Origin: Verrucomicrobiota bacterium
GTDB lineage: Bacteria > Verrucomicrobiota > Verrucomicrobiia > Opitutales > Opitutaceae
DNA length: 41,700 nt
NCBI GenBank assembly: GCA_030605125.1
Contig: JAUWBD010000016.1
Coordinates: forward strand, 1 to 41,700
Direction: 5' to 3'
Under the pieces are notes generated by a model, which made no database searches, had not been told where the DNA came from, and saw only the letters and a list, made by a program, of their open reading frames with translations. The position numbers and the translations under genes are program-made. Below are positions 1 through 8,407 of the stretch, piece by piece. Numbering within the stretch: the first letter of the stretch is position 1; each line of letters begins with the position of its first letter.

Positions 1-86
1 GCCCCATCCCGGAGCCCGCCTCCACCGCCTCGCTCGCCGCAGCCGCGACGCTCGGCTTCGCCGCTCTCCGGCGTCGCCGGCGCTAA
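1..86 (+). CDS. PEP-CTERM protein, C-terminal end only (partial)
   Basis: Only the last 27 codons lie in the window, read in the frame starting at base 3 and ending with TAA at 84-86. They encode PIPEP, then a hydrophobic Ala/Leu-rich helix (about 17 residues) and a terminal run of five arginines. This is the three-part PEP-CTERM sorting signal recognised by exosortase-type transpeptidases, so the protein is probably exported and tethered or processed at the envelope. The body of the protein lies upstream and its function cannot be told. It is followed 57 bases later by a pseudopilin gene, an association repeated elsewhere in the window. Confidence 0.8.
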   Translation, partial: PIPEPASTASLAAAATLGFAALRRRRR

Positions 87-143
87 GCTTTTCCCTCAAC
101 GTCAACCTGCCCCGCGCGGCCACGCGGCCGCCTTCCTCGCCCC

Positions 144-857
144 ATGAACTCTCGTCATCCCACCGCTTCCCCTCGCGGCTTCACCCTGATCGAGCTGCTC
201 ACCGTCATCGCGATCATCGGCATCCTGGCCGCGATCATCATCCCCACCGTCGGCGCGGTGAGAAAATCCGCCCAGGCCGCCGCCTGCACCAGCAACCTCC
301 GGCAGATGGGCGTCGCGTTCCAGCTCTACGCCCAGGCCAACCGCGGCCTCCTGCCCCCACCCCAGGAACGCGACGTCACCTGGCCGCAGAACCAGTGGAT
401 GTTCAAACTGCAGCCCTACCTCGAGTCCCGCCGCGTCGGCGACAGCGCAACCAACAATCAGCTCTGCTTCGACGGCATCTTCCGTTGCCCCGGCAAGACG
501 GATTGGAACCTCAACGGCGGCTCCGACGCCTACAAGGTCTCCTACGGCATGAACACCTTCGACGCCACCAACGCCGGCGAGCAGACGAAATACGAGGCGC
601 GGCAGCTCTCCAGGCTCCAGCACCCCGCCCTCACGATGCTCGCCATGGACCGCGGCACCTTCCGCGAGGACGGCTCGATCGGCCTCACCGGCACCTACGT
701 CATCAACCGCAACTACATCTACCGCGACTCCGTCGGGCTCCGACACAAGGAGCGGGACAACGTTCTCTTCGTGGACGGCCACGTCGAGGCCATCCCTCGC
801 AACGGCCTCAACTACTACCTCATGAAGTCAACCGACACCGCCTTGCGGCCGCTCTAG
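144..857 (+). CDS. Type II secretion/pilin-like pseudopilin with H-x9-DG C-terminal motif
   Basis: A 237-residue protein with a short basic leader (residues 1-12) and a class III prepilin signal, [20 protein letters not shown], cut after the glycine by a prepilin peptidase. The hydrophobic helix that follows would anchor it in the inner membrane and pack into a pseudopilus. Near the C-terminus the stretch H-KERDNVLFV-DG fits the H-x9-DG signature of pilin-like proteins that are greatly expanded in Planctomycetes and Verrucomicrobia. The globular part has few cysteines and no enzyme motif. The start ATG follows CGCCCC without a Shine-Dalgarno sequence. The next gene begins 7 bases after the stop, so the two are probably co-transcribed. 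The role of these proteins is not established; presentation or secretion of polysaccharide-active proteins is inferred from neighbours. Confidence 0.88.
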   Translation: MNSRHPTASPRGFTLIELLTVIAIIGILAAIIIPTVGAVRKSAQAAACTSNLRQMGVAFQLYAQANRGLLPPPQERDVTWPQNQWMFKLQPYLESRRVGDSATNNQLCFDGIFRCPGKTDWNLNGGSDAYKVSYGMNTFDATNAGEQTKYEARQLSRLQHPALTMLAMDRGTFREDGSIGLTGTYVINRNYIYRDSVGLRHKERDNVLFVDGHVEAIPRNGLNYYLMKSTDTALRPL

Positions 858-864
858 TCTCGCG

Positions 865-2598
865 ATGAACGAATCGCGCCGCAGGCAACTCCTCCAGGCG
901 ATGGCCGACCACGGCGATCGCCACTTCGACCCCTCGGCCGGCCTCCTCCGCCTGCCGATGACGAACTACCGGAACGTCCACGCCGAACATCTCGACACCA
1001 CGCCGCGCCACCCGCTGCGCGAGTCGCTCTACTACGCCCTCGTGTTGCTCGAGCTCGCGGAACGCTCCCGCCAAGGCCGCGCCGAGACGATCCTCGACCG
1101 CGTGCTCGCCCTCCAGGACACCCGGGATCCGGAGGCGAAAACCTTCGGCCTCTGGCCCTACTTCCAAGAGGAGCCCGTGGCCGCCTGGCCTTGGCCGGAC
1201 TACAACTGGGCCGACTTTAACGGCATGACGCTGCTCCTGATCTGGCATCGTCACCAACGCCGCCTTCCGGTGGAGCTCGCGGAGCGCCTCGTCACCTCGC
1301 TGCGTCGCGCCGCGCTCTGCATCCGGCGCCGAAACGTCGACCTCAACTACACCAACATCGCGATCAAGGGCACCTTCGTCACCCTCTCCACCGCCGAGAT
1401 CACGCGCGACGAGGAACTTCTCACCTACGCGATGGACCGCTTGGAGCGCCTGCGCGACACCGTCGCCGCCACCGGCGCCTTCGCCGAATACAACAGCCCC
1501 ACCTACGCCGCCGTCAGCCTCGCGGGCCTGCACGCCATCGCGACCTACGTCGCGTCGCCCCGTGCGCGCGAGCTTCTCGCTCCGCTGCTCGCCCGCTTCT
1601 GGGACGACGTCGCGAGCCGTTTTCATTCGGGACTGAAGGAACTCGCCGGGCCCCACTCCCGCGCCTACCGCCCCGGCCTCGCCTCCTCGCCTGGGCTCCT
1701 CGGAGCGCTCATCGAAAAAGCGAGCCGCGGAGCCATCGCCTTCTCCGCGCTCGATCACCGCGAGCCACTGGGCGCCCTTGCCGCCTGCGTTGTGCAGGTG
1801 GACGCGCCTCCGTCCGCGACCGCCGCGATCTCGCGCCCGGTCAACAGGACGCGCCAAGTCGTCACCCGCTCCCACTCGCGGCCCGAGGAGGCTCCGCGCG
1901 TGCAAACCACCCACCTCGCCCCCGACTTTTGCCTCGGCTCGGTCTCGTTCCAAGACGGCTGGGAACAGCGCCACAACCTCATCGCGTATTGGAAATCTCG
2001 TGACGGCGCCACCGGCATCCTTCGCCACCGCTATCTGCGTGACGACCGTCCCTGCTGCAGCGGTTACTTCACGGCCGCCCAGCAGGGCGGCGCCGTCGCC
2101 GTCGGCGCCTTTCTCGGCGCCTACGCCGACCACCATGTCTCCCTGCCCGTTGATCGCGTCACGGCCTCCTTTCTCGGCACCGTGCTGGAAATCGACACCG
2201 CCGGGGAAGCCGCGCAGGTCCGCCTCGCCGGCGAGCTCCTCGAGTTTCCCGCCCGCCGCAGCCTCGGCGTCGGCGAACCGCTAGAAATAGATCTTGAGAA
2301 CGTCCGAATCGCCTTCGAGCTCATCCACCATGAGACCGCTCCGGGGGACACGCCTTTCGCGCGGCTCGAGCTTGCGGCCGAGGGTATCCGGGTCGTGCTG
2401 CCGCACTACGAGGGCGACCGTCGCGAGCTCCGCTGGAGCGACTTCACCCGCGCCTCCTCCGGCTACGTGCTCCGCATCGCCGGCGCGGACGAGGACTTGC
2501 CCGACGGCGCCGCCCTCCGCCCCACCTGGCCCGAGTCGGTGATGTCCCGTGAGGAAACCGAACTCTGGGCGCTCGAGGCCGCCACGGCGCCTGCCTGA
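865..2598 (+). CDS. Uncharacterised (alpha/alpha)-toroid plus beta-sandwich protein, polysaccharide lyase-like
   Basis: A 577-residue protein without signal peptide. The first 300 or so residues are mostly helical, with aromatic and Asn-rich motifs spaced like the inner-helix loops of (alpha/alpha) toroid enzymes: WPDYNWADFNGM (about 110-122), NVDLNYTNIAIKG (about 157-169) and FAEYNSPTYAAVSL (about 208-221). The second half is rich in short beta strands, consistent with a C-terminal beta-sandwich as in heparinase II/III and related lyases. I could not assign a CAZy family and no catalytic residue is proven. The gene starts 7 bases after the pseudopilin stop and precedes a GntR-type regulator, so a role in processing an imported acidic or modified oligosaccharide is plausible. 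A hydrolase or a non-catalytic protein of the same fold is the alternative. Confidence 0.6.
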   Translation: MNESRRRQLLQAMADHGDRHFDPSAGLLRLPMTNYRNVHAEHLDTTPRHPLRESLYYALVLLELAERSRQGRAETILDRVLALQDTRDPEAKTFGLWPYFQEEPVAAWPWPDYNWADFNGMTLLLIWHRHQRRLPVELAERLVTSLRRAALCIRRRNVDLNYTNIAIKGTFVTLSTAEITRDEELLTYAMDRLERLRDTVAATGAFAEYNSPTYAAVSLAGLHAIATYVASPRARELLAPLLARFWDDVASRFHSGLKELAGPHSRAYRPGLASSPGLLGALIEKASRGAIAFSALDHREPLGALAACVVQVDAPPSATAAISRPVNRTRQVVTRSHSRPEEAPRVQTTHLAPDFCLGSVSFQDGWEQRHNLIAYWKSRDGATGILRHRYLRDDRPCCSGYFTAAQQGGAVAVGAFLGAYADHHVSLPVDRVTASFLGTVLEIDTAGEAAQVRLAGELLEFPARRSLGVGEPLEIDLENVRIAFELIHHETAPGDTPFARLELAAEGIRVVLPHYEGDRRELRWSDFTRASSGYVLRIAGADEDLPDGAALRPTWPESVMSREETELWALEAATAPA

Positions 2599-2713
2599 CC
2601 AGAGGGTCAAGCGGCGGCCCGGCGGCTCGCGCCCCGGCGACCGAAGCCACTAGGCGAACACGCCCCTTGCCAGCGCCGCGGCGCCGGGCACAAGGTCCGC
2701 GCCTACCCCGCCC

Positions 2714-3784
2714 ATGGCGCGCCCCGACACCCAGACCCGGCTCGCGATCGAGATGATCCGCAAACGCGTGCGCCACGCCGACCACGTCGCCTATCGCCTG
2801 CCCGGCGAACGCGGCCTCGCCGTCGAGCTCGGCCTCAGCCGCCAGACCATCCGCCGCGCCATCGACCAGCTCGTCGCCGAAGGCCTCCTGCTGCGCGGCG
2901 AAACCGGCCGCCTCGGCGTCAACCCCGCCCTCGCCTCCGACGGCCGCGACCCGCGCCCACTTGTCGCCTTTCTCAATCCCGGCGGGGTCTCGCCCGAGAC
3001 CACGCTCTGGCGCGAAGGCGTGCTCGGCGCCCTCGCCGGCCACGAGGTCGTCGTCCGCTCCCTCAGCTACGAGCACTACAGCGACCCCGCCGTCAGCGCC
3101 GCCCTCGAGGGCTTCGACGGCATCTGCTTCCTGCCTCTCGCCGGCGAGCGCACGCCGCCCTGGCTCGCCGCGCGCATGGTCGCCGCGCGCGCCCGCGTCG
3201 TCGTGCTCGACCACGACGAGAGCGCGGCCGGCCTGCGCTCCGTGATCGTGTTCCCCTTCGCCGCCGGGGAGCGGCTGCTCGAACACCTCCGCGGCCTCGG
3301 CCACCGCCACATCGACTGCTTCAACGTCCAACCGCTCAACACCGTGATCGCCGGCCGCATCGCGGTGTGGCGCGACTACCTCGCCCGCCACGGCCTCGAA
3401 GGCGAGCTCCTCAGCCATCCCGGCGACGGCTCGCTCGCCGTCGGCCACCACGCCTTCGCCCGCCGCCTCGCCCACGGCAAACACGCGCCCGCCTCCGCGC
3501 TCTACTGCACGACCGCCATGGCCGCGATCGGGGCCATGCGAGCCCTCCACGAAAGCGGCCTGCGCATCGGCGCCGACGTCTCGGTCTGCGCGGTCAACGA
3601 CGAAGGCTTCGGCCCCTACCTCATCCCCTCGCTCACCTGCCTGCGCAGCACGCCCCGCGCGCGTGACCTCCGCAAGGCCGCCCGCTGGCTCCTCACCGGC
3701 AAGGGCTGGGACAAACCCAGCCTCCACCAACCCGCCGACGCGCCCTTCTTCGCCGGCGAATCCACCGGATCCGCGCCGGAGTGA
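2714..3784 (+). CDS. GntR-type transcriptional regulator with LacI-like sugar-sensing domain
   Basis: A 356-residue protein. Residues about 5-70 form a GntR winged helix: the recognition helix region reads LGLSRQTIRRAIDQLVAEGLL and is preceded by LPGERGLAVELG. Residues about 78-350 look like a periplasmic-binding-protein fold of the LacI/GalR kind, with the typical passages VVVLDHDESAAGL, GHRHIDCFNVQ and GADVSVCAVNDEGFGPYLIPSLT. Such fusions (the AraR-like arrangement) bind a sugar and release DNA. The gene lies between the putative lyase at 865 and the esterase at 3862, on the same strand as both, so these are its likely targets. I saw no clear operator in the 115 bases upstream. The start ATG follows CGCCC, a context shared by many genes here. 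Confidence 0.85.
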   Translation: MARPDTQTRLAIEMIRKRVRHADHVAYRLPGERGLAVELGLSRQTIRRAIDQLVAEGLLLRGETGRLGVNPALASDGRDPRPLVAFLNPGGVSPETTLWREGVLGALAGHEVVVRSLSYEHYSDPAVSAALEGFDGICFLPLAGERTPPWLAARMVAARARVVVLDHDESAAGLRSVIVFPFAAGERLLEHLRGLGHRHIDCFNVQPLNTVIAGRIAVWRDYLARHGLEGELLSHPGDGSLAVGHHAFARRLAHGKHAPASALYCTTAMAAIGAMRALHESGLRIGADVSVCAVNDEGFGPYLIPSLTCLRSTPRARDLRKAARWLLTGKGWDKPSLHQPADAPFFAGESTGSAPE

Positions 3785-3861
3785 CGCGCGGCCACTGTTG
3801 GCATCGCGCCGCCCGCGAGCCGACTCGCGCCAACGCCGCCGCTCCATCAAGAACAGCTCCC

Positions 3862-5046
3862 ATGCCCACACCGCTGTCTCGCCTCGTTTCCCGACTTCCA
3901 CTCGCCATCGTTTTCGCCCTGCCCCTCATGTCCGCGCCCGACGAAGACACGCCGCGCCCCGATCCGCTCCGCGCCCTCGACGGCACGCCGATCACCACGC
4001 CCGCCGCCTGGGCCGAGCATCGGCCCGCGCTGCTCGAGCTTTTCCGTGAACACATCTACGGGCGCGGCCCCATCGCGCGCATCTCCGGCGTCGCCTACGA
4101 GATCGAGGAGGCCGCCGCGCCCGCCTTCGACGGCGCCGCGCTGCGGCACCGCGCACGGCTCGACTACGCCGGCCCGGGGGCCTCGGGTTCCATCCGCCTC
4201 ACCGCCTACCTGCCGCCCGGCGACGCGAAGCCGAAGGGCGCCTTCGTGCTCATCGTGAACCGCTCGCGCCGCATCATCGACGAGGCCGAGACCAGCCCGC
4301 GTGAGTTTTGGCCGGCGCGCGAGATCGTGGCCCGCGGCTACGCCACCCTCGCCTTCCACTACGGCGACGTCGCGACCGACAAGCCCGGGGAGGCCTTCGA
4401 CAGCGGCGTCTTCGCCGCCTTCGGCCCGAAAGCCACGCCCCGCGCGCCCGACTCCTGGGGCGCGATCTCGGCTTGGGCGCTCGGCATCAGCGCTGTGCTC
4501 GACTACCTGCCGCAAATCCCGCGCCTCGAAGGCGTGCCGGTCGCGGTGGTCGGCCACTCGCGCGGGGGCAAGACCGCGCTCTGGTGTGCCGCCCAGGATC
4601 CGCGCGTGGCCCTCGCCATCAGCAACGAGTCCGGCACCACCGGCGCCGCGCTCGCCCGCACCACGCGCGGCGAGACGGTGCGCCGCATCAACACCGTTTT
4701 CCCGCACTGGTTCGCGCCCAACTACCACGCCTACGCCGACCGCCACGAGGAGCTGCCAGTCGATCAACACCAGTTGCTCGCGTTGATCGCGCCTCGCCTC
4801 GTTTACGTGGCCAGCGCGAGCGACGACGCCAACGCCGATCCGCGGGCCGAGTTTCGCGCCTGCGTCTGGGCCGGCCCGGTCTTCGCGCTGCACGGGCTCG
4901 AGGGCGTGGGCGCGCCGGACTTCCCCGCCATCGGCGAACGCCGCCACGAGGGCGCCATCGGTTACCACCTGCGCGCCGGCGAGCACGACCTGAAGCGCGA
5001 GGACTGGCGCCACTTCCTCGACTACGCCGACCGGCACCTGCGATAG
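3862..5046 (+). CDS. Secreted CE15-like glucuronoyl esterase (alpha/beta hydrolase)
   Basis: A 394-residue alpha/beta hydrolase. An open frame extends further upstream, but the ATG at 3862 is preferred because it places a signal peptide (LSRLVSRLPLAIVFALPLMSA) at the N-terminus. The nucleophile elbow is GHSRGGK with Ser233; NESGTTGA (Glu256) and GYHLRAGEHDL (His375) follow in the order expected for carbohydrate esterase family 15, which cleaves 4-O-methyl-glucuronate esters linking xylan to lignin. The usual family motif is GCSRxGK, so the His in place of Cys is a variation. An acetyl-xylan-type esterase is the alternative. It follows the GntR regulator on the same strand with a 77-base gap. 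It probably acts in the periplasm or outside on glucuronoxylan or pectin-like esters. Confidence 0.8.
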   Translation: MPTPLSRLVSRLPLAIVFALPLMSAPDEDTPRPDPLRALDGTPITTPAAWAEHRPALLELFREHIYGRGPIARISGVAYEIEEAAAPAFDGAALRHRARLDYAGPGASGSIRLTAYLPPGDAKPKGAFVLIVNRSRRIIDEAETSPREFWPAREIVARGYATLAFHYGDVATDKPGEAFDSGVFAAFGPKATPRAPDSWGAISAWALGISAVLDYLPQIPRLEGVPVAVVGHSRGGKTALWCAAQDPRVALAISNESGTTGAALARTTRGETVRRINTVFPHWFAPNYHAYADRHEELPVDQHQLLALIAPRLVYVASASDDANADPRAEFRACVWAGPVFALHGLEGVGAPDFPAIGERRHEGAIGYHLRAGEHDLKREDWRHFLDYADRHLR

Positions 5047-5149
5047 CGTCGCCCGCCTTTAGCAACTAGTTTCTTTACTCGAAAAGGCCTTAGATACCGG
5101 CCATTTTCAGCGAGTTTTCTACTGCACGCACCCAGCTCCACCCTCAATT

Positions 5150-5165
5150 AAGAAAATACTTTCTT
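5150..5165. promoter_or_regulatory. Operator-like dyad upstream of PEP-CTERM gene
   Basis: AAGAAA-ATAC-TTTCTT is a perfect 6-base inverted repeat with a 4-base centre, in an A+T-rich stretch about 33 bases before the PEP-CTERM start. The 13 bases at 5152-5164 recur exactly, in the opposite orientation, at 11278-11290 in front of a pseudopilin gene. A common regulator-binding site is inferred, not proven. Confidence 0.4.
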
Positions 5166-5197
5166 TATTTGGCGAGATCTGCTTATTCAGGGGCGCC

Positions 5198-6031
5198 ATG
5201 ACCCCTCCGTTCTCCTCCCTTCGTTTGCCGGCGGCCCTGCTCGGTTTGGCCGCTGTTTTTGCTTTCGCCCCGTCCGCTCAAGCGGTGCTGGTCACCACTT
5301 GGACGCAAACCACCGGCACCAATGCGACCGGTCTCACCACCTCCAGCCCGGTCTTCGGCACGGGCGCGACCGGCTCCGGCAACGGCGCCCAAGTCTACGC
5401 CACCACGCCGACCTACACCTTGGCGGCGGTAGGCGATTCGCTGGTGTTCTCGGGCTCGGCCAGCTTCAACCTGAGCTCCGGCGCGGGCAGCGACCAATTC
5501 CGTATCGGTCTCTTCAATACCAACGGCAGCGCGGACAACACCGGCTGGCTCGGATACTTCGGCACCAACAGCGGCATCGGCGCCAACCCCAACGGCCGCC
5601 TCTGGGAGCGCAAGGCGGGCAACACCGCCGCCTATTTCAACAACGCCTCCGCGGCCGCCGACGAGCGGCAGGCCTTCGCCGGCACGCCGCCCAGCACGGC
5701 CAGCGTGAGCACGTTCCTTTCCGGCACCTACAATTTCTCCATCGGCGTCACCCGCACCGAAGCCGGGCTCAGCGTGGTCTGGTCGATCATCGGCACCGGG
5801 GGCACCAACTACACGATCGGCGGCACCTACAACGACACCACGCCGCTGACCTACACCTTCAATCGCGTCGGCTTGATGAGCGGCGGCGGACTCAACGCCA
5901 ACCAGGTGAGCTTCTCCGGCCTCGATGCCACCTTCACGGCCGCCCCGATCCCCGAGCCGTCCTCGTGGGCCGCGGCCGCCGGTCTGGCCGGCCTCGTTTG
6001 CGCGGCCGGCCGCCGTCGTCGCCGCGCCTGA
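5198..6031 (+). CDS. PEP-CTERM sorting-domain protein, beta-rich
   Basis: A 277-residue exported protein with an N-terminal signal peptide ending near APSAQA (about residues 25-30). The Thr/Ser/Gly/Asn-rich body is predicted to be beta-strand-rich. The C-terminus is IPEPSSWAAAAGLAGLVCAAGRRRRRA, the PEP motif, hydrophobic helix and basic tail of an exosortase substrate. The body resembles the lectin- or concanavalin-like domains common in such proteins (SFNLSSGAGSDQFRIGLFN, WLGYFGTNSG), but I do not assign a domain. It is one of the few genes here with a G-rich stretch (CAGGGGCG) shortly before the ATG. It has its own A+T-rich promoter region with a dyad at 5150 and its own terminator at 6053, so it is probably a single-gene unit made in quantity. 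Confidence 0.85.
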   Translation: MTPPFSSLRLPAALLGLAAVFAFAPSAQAVLVTTWTQTTGTNATGLTTSSPVFGTGATGSGNGAQVYATTPTYTLAAVGDSLVFSGSASFNLSSGAGSDQFRIGLFNTNGSADNTGWLGYFGTNSGIGANPNGRLWERKAGNTAAYFNNASAAADERQAFAGTPPSTASVSTFLSGTYNFSIGVTRTEAGLSVVWSIIGTGGTNYTIGGTYNDTTPLTYTFNRVGLMSGGGLNANQVSFSGLDATFTAAPIPEPSSWAAAAGLAGLVCAAGRRRRRA

Positions 6032-6052
6032 ACTCGCTCGATCTTAGCACCG

Positions 6053-6079
6053 GCCCGGCCTTTCACGGCCGGGCTTTTT
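6053..6079 (+). terminator. Intrinsic terminator after PEP-CTERM gene
   Basis: GCCCGGCC and GGCCGGGC form a perfect 8-base stem around the loop TTTCAC, followed directly by TTTTT. It lies 21 bases after the stop of the PEP-CTERM gene and is the clearest rho-independent terminator on the plus strand of this window. Confidence 0.88.
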
Positions 6080-6127
6080 GTTTCCTCCTCCCTTTTAAGC
6101 CTCGATCGCGCCGCGCCCCCTCCGCCC

Positions 6128-8407
6128 ATGTCCCCCGCCGAGCCGTCTCCCGATCTCGTTATTTCCTGGACCCGCCGCGACGTCGCGCTCGGGCCTCTGA
6201 CCGCACGCTACCGCCACGACCCCGCCAGCGGCCGGGTCGATCTCACGCTGCTGCCCACCGCCCGCGCCGCCGAAACCGTGGCGCGGCGCGCCGAGCTGCG
6301 CGGTGTGGAGATCGACGCCTACGTCGCGGCCACGCGCAGCCCCATCCCGGCGGAGAAAATCGACGGCCTCGTTCAGATAAAGGAGCTCGCGGATGAGCAG
6401 GCCCCCGCCTTCTCCCAAGGCTCTACGCTGCGCAACAGCGGCACGGTGGATCGCCTGCGCCTGACCGACTTCATCGTTCTCGGAGAGGCGCCCGAGACCG
6501 AAGCCCGCGCCGCCGGCGACGACGCCCACAACGCCTCGCGCGGCGTGTGCATCCGCGCCACACTCACGCACACGCGCGGCTGGCGCGTGCGCCACGAGCT
6601 CTCGTGGCGCGCCGGCGCCGCTTGGGCGACGTCGCGTGTGATCGTGGAAAACCCGACGGCGGAACCCATCGCGCTCGAGCTCCTCGCGAGTTTCTCCCTC
6701 GCCGGCATCACGCCCTTCGCCGCCGACGACGCCCCGGGCCGGCTCGTGCGTCATCGTTTCCGCAGCGTCTGGAGCATGGAGGGCCGGCTCGATTCGCAAC
6801 CGGTCGAGGACCTTCAACTGGAACGCTCCTGGGCCGGCTGGGGCGTGCGCTGCGAACGCTTCGGCAGCGTCGGCTCCATGCCGGTGCGCAACTTCTTCCC
6901 CTTTGTCGCCGTCGAGGATTCCGTCGCCAAGGTCACCTGGGCCGCGCGGCTCGACCAACCGGGCTCCTGGCAACTCGAGGTCTATCGCCGCGACGACGGC
7001 CTCGCGCTCTCCGGCGGCCTCGCCGACCGGGAATTCGGGCACTGGATGAAAAGCATCCCTCCCAGTGGCCGCTTCGAGAGCCCGCGCGCCTTCCTCACCT
7101 GCGTGGAGGGCGGGATCGACGAGGCCTGCGACGCGTTGCTCGACGCGGCGGAACACGAGGCGCGGCCCGCGACACGACGAGAGCAGGGCCTGCCGATCAT
7201 CGTCAACGAGTGGGCGACCACCTGGGGCAGTCCCACCCATGATAATCTCGCCGCCATCGCCACACGCATCCGCAACTTCGGCGCGCGCTACCTCGTGATC
7301 GACGCGGGCTGGTTCGCCCCCGAGTCCGGTCCCTGGCACGTCGCGCACGGCGACTGGACCGCCTCCTCCCGCCACTACCCGCGCGGCCTCCGCGCCGCCG
7401 CCGACGCCATTCGCGCCCAAGGCCTCGTGCCCGGCCTGTGGTTCGAGATGGAAACCTGCGGCGCGGACTCCCGCCTCTTCTCCGAGCGAGAAGACCTGCT
7501 GCTGCACCGCGACGGGCGCCCGCTCACCGCGAGCGGCCGGCGTTTCCTCGATTTTCGCAAGCAGGCCACGATCGACTACCTCGGTGATCGGGTCGTCGGC
7601 GCCCTGCGCGAGGGAGGATTTGGGTATTTGAAAATCGACTACAACGAGACCATCGGCCTCGGCGTGGACGGCGCCGAGTCGCTCGGCGAAGGGCTGCGAC
7701 AACACCTCGAGGGCGTGCAGGCTTTTTTCCGCCGCATCCGCGAGGCTCTCCCGGAGCTGGTCGTCGAGAACTGCTCGAGCGGCGGGCACCGTCTCGATCC
7801 CTCCTTCTTCGCCCTCTCGGAAATGAGCAGCTTTTCCGACGCGCACGAATCGCCCGAGATCCCGATCATCGCCGCGAACCTCCTGCGCCTCGTGCCCCTC
7901 ACACAGTCGCAGATCTGGGTCGTCCTCCGCGCAAACGAGCCGCGCGATCGCACGGTTTACAGCCTCGCCGCCGGCCTCCTCGGGCGCTTCTGCCTCTCGG
8001 GCGACATTCTCTCGCTCGAGGCCGAGCAAGACCGCCTGCTGAAGCGCGCCATCGCGCTCTACGGGCTTTGCGAATCGATACTCCAGCGCGGTCGCAGCCG
8101 CCGCCATGGCCCCTCCGTCGGCGCCTACCGCCACGCCAGAGGCTGGCAGGCGGTCACCCGGCTCGGCGCCGACGGCGGCGAGATGCTGGTGGTGGCCCAT
8201 CGCTTCGGCGGCGCCGTGATCGAGCCGCTCGAGGTCCGGCTGCCGCCAGGCGAGTGGCGGGTCGCGGAGCAGCTCGACGACCTCGCGCCGTCCCCTGCCC
8301 TAAGCGACGGCGTGCTTTGCCTCCCGCTCAGGGAGTGGCAGGGCCAGGCGTTGCGGCTGGTGGCGGATCGACCGGCCCCACCGGCGCGAGCTTTAGGCGC
8401 GCGCTGA
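6128..8407 (+). CDS. GH36-family alpha-galactosidase, cytoplasmic
   Basis: A 759-residue protein without signal peptide. An N-terminal beta-sandwich (about 1-330) is followed by a (beta/alpha)8 barrel (about 350-650) and a C-terminal beta domain. Clan GH-D motifs are clear: YLVIDAGWF, GLWFEMETCG, the nucleophile in YLKIDYNE (Asp504), VENCSSGG, and the acid/base in SFSDAHESPE (Asp571). The 67-residue spacing of the two aspartates fits family GH36, which removes terminal alpha-galactosyl residues; alpha-N-acetylgalactosaminidases share the fold, so the exact sugar is unsure. The last 80 bases overlap the end of the convergent SGNH hydrolase gene. The upstream terminator at 6053 isolates it from the PEP-CTERM gene. 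Confidence 0.88.
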   Translation: MSPAEPSPDLVISWTRRDVALGPLTARYRHDPASGRVDLTLLPTARAAETVARRAELRGVEIDAYVAATRSPIPAEKIDGLVQIKELADEQAPAFSQGSTLRNSGTVDRLRLTDFIVLGEAPETEARAAGDDAHNASRGVCIRATLTHTRGWRVRHELSWRAGAAWATSRVIVENPTAEPIALELLASFSLAGITPFAADDAPGRLVRHRFRSVWSMEGRLDSQPVEDLQLERSWAGWGVRCERFGSVGSMPVRNFFPFVAVEDSVAKVTWAARLDQPGSWQLEVYRRDDGLALSGGLADREFGHWMKSIPPSGRFESPRAFLTCVEGGIDEACDALLDAAEHEARPATRREQGLPIIVNEWATTWGSPTHDNLAAIATRIRNFGARYLVIDAGWFAPESGPWHVAHGDWTASSRHYPRGLRAAADAIRAQGLVPGLWFEMETCGADSRLFSEREDLLLHRDGRPLTASGRRFLDFRKQATIDYLGDRVVGALREGGFGYLKIDYNETIGLGVDGAESLGEGLRQHLEGVQAFFRRIREALPELVVENCSSGGHRLDPSFFALSEMSSFSDAHESPEIPIIAANLLRLVPLTQSQIWVVLRANEPRDRTVYSLAAGLLGRFCLSGDILSLEAEQDRLLKRAIALYGLCESILQRGRSRRHGPSVGAYRHARGWQAVTRLGADGGEMLVVAHRFGGAVIEPLEVRLPPGEWRVAEQLDDLAPSPALSDGVLCLPLREWQGQALRLVADRPAPPARALGAR

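Noticed and set aside
3781-3861. Earlier GTG start for the CE15-like esterase, overlapping the GntR gene.
   Set aside because: It would add 27 non-hydrophobic residues before a good signal peptide; the ATG at 3862 fits export better.
5166-5190. A sigma-54 type promoter (TTGGC…GC) before the PEP-CTERM gene, as known for some PEP-CTERM genes.
   Set aside because: The GG and GC elements are two bases too close and the flanking consensus is poor.
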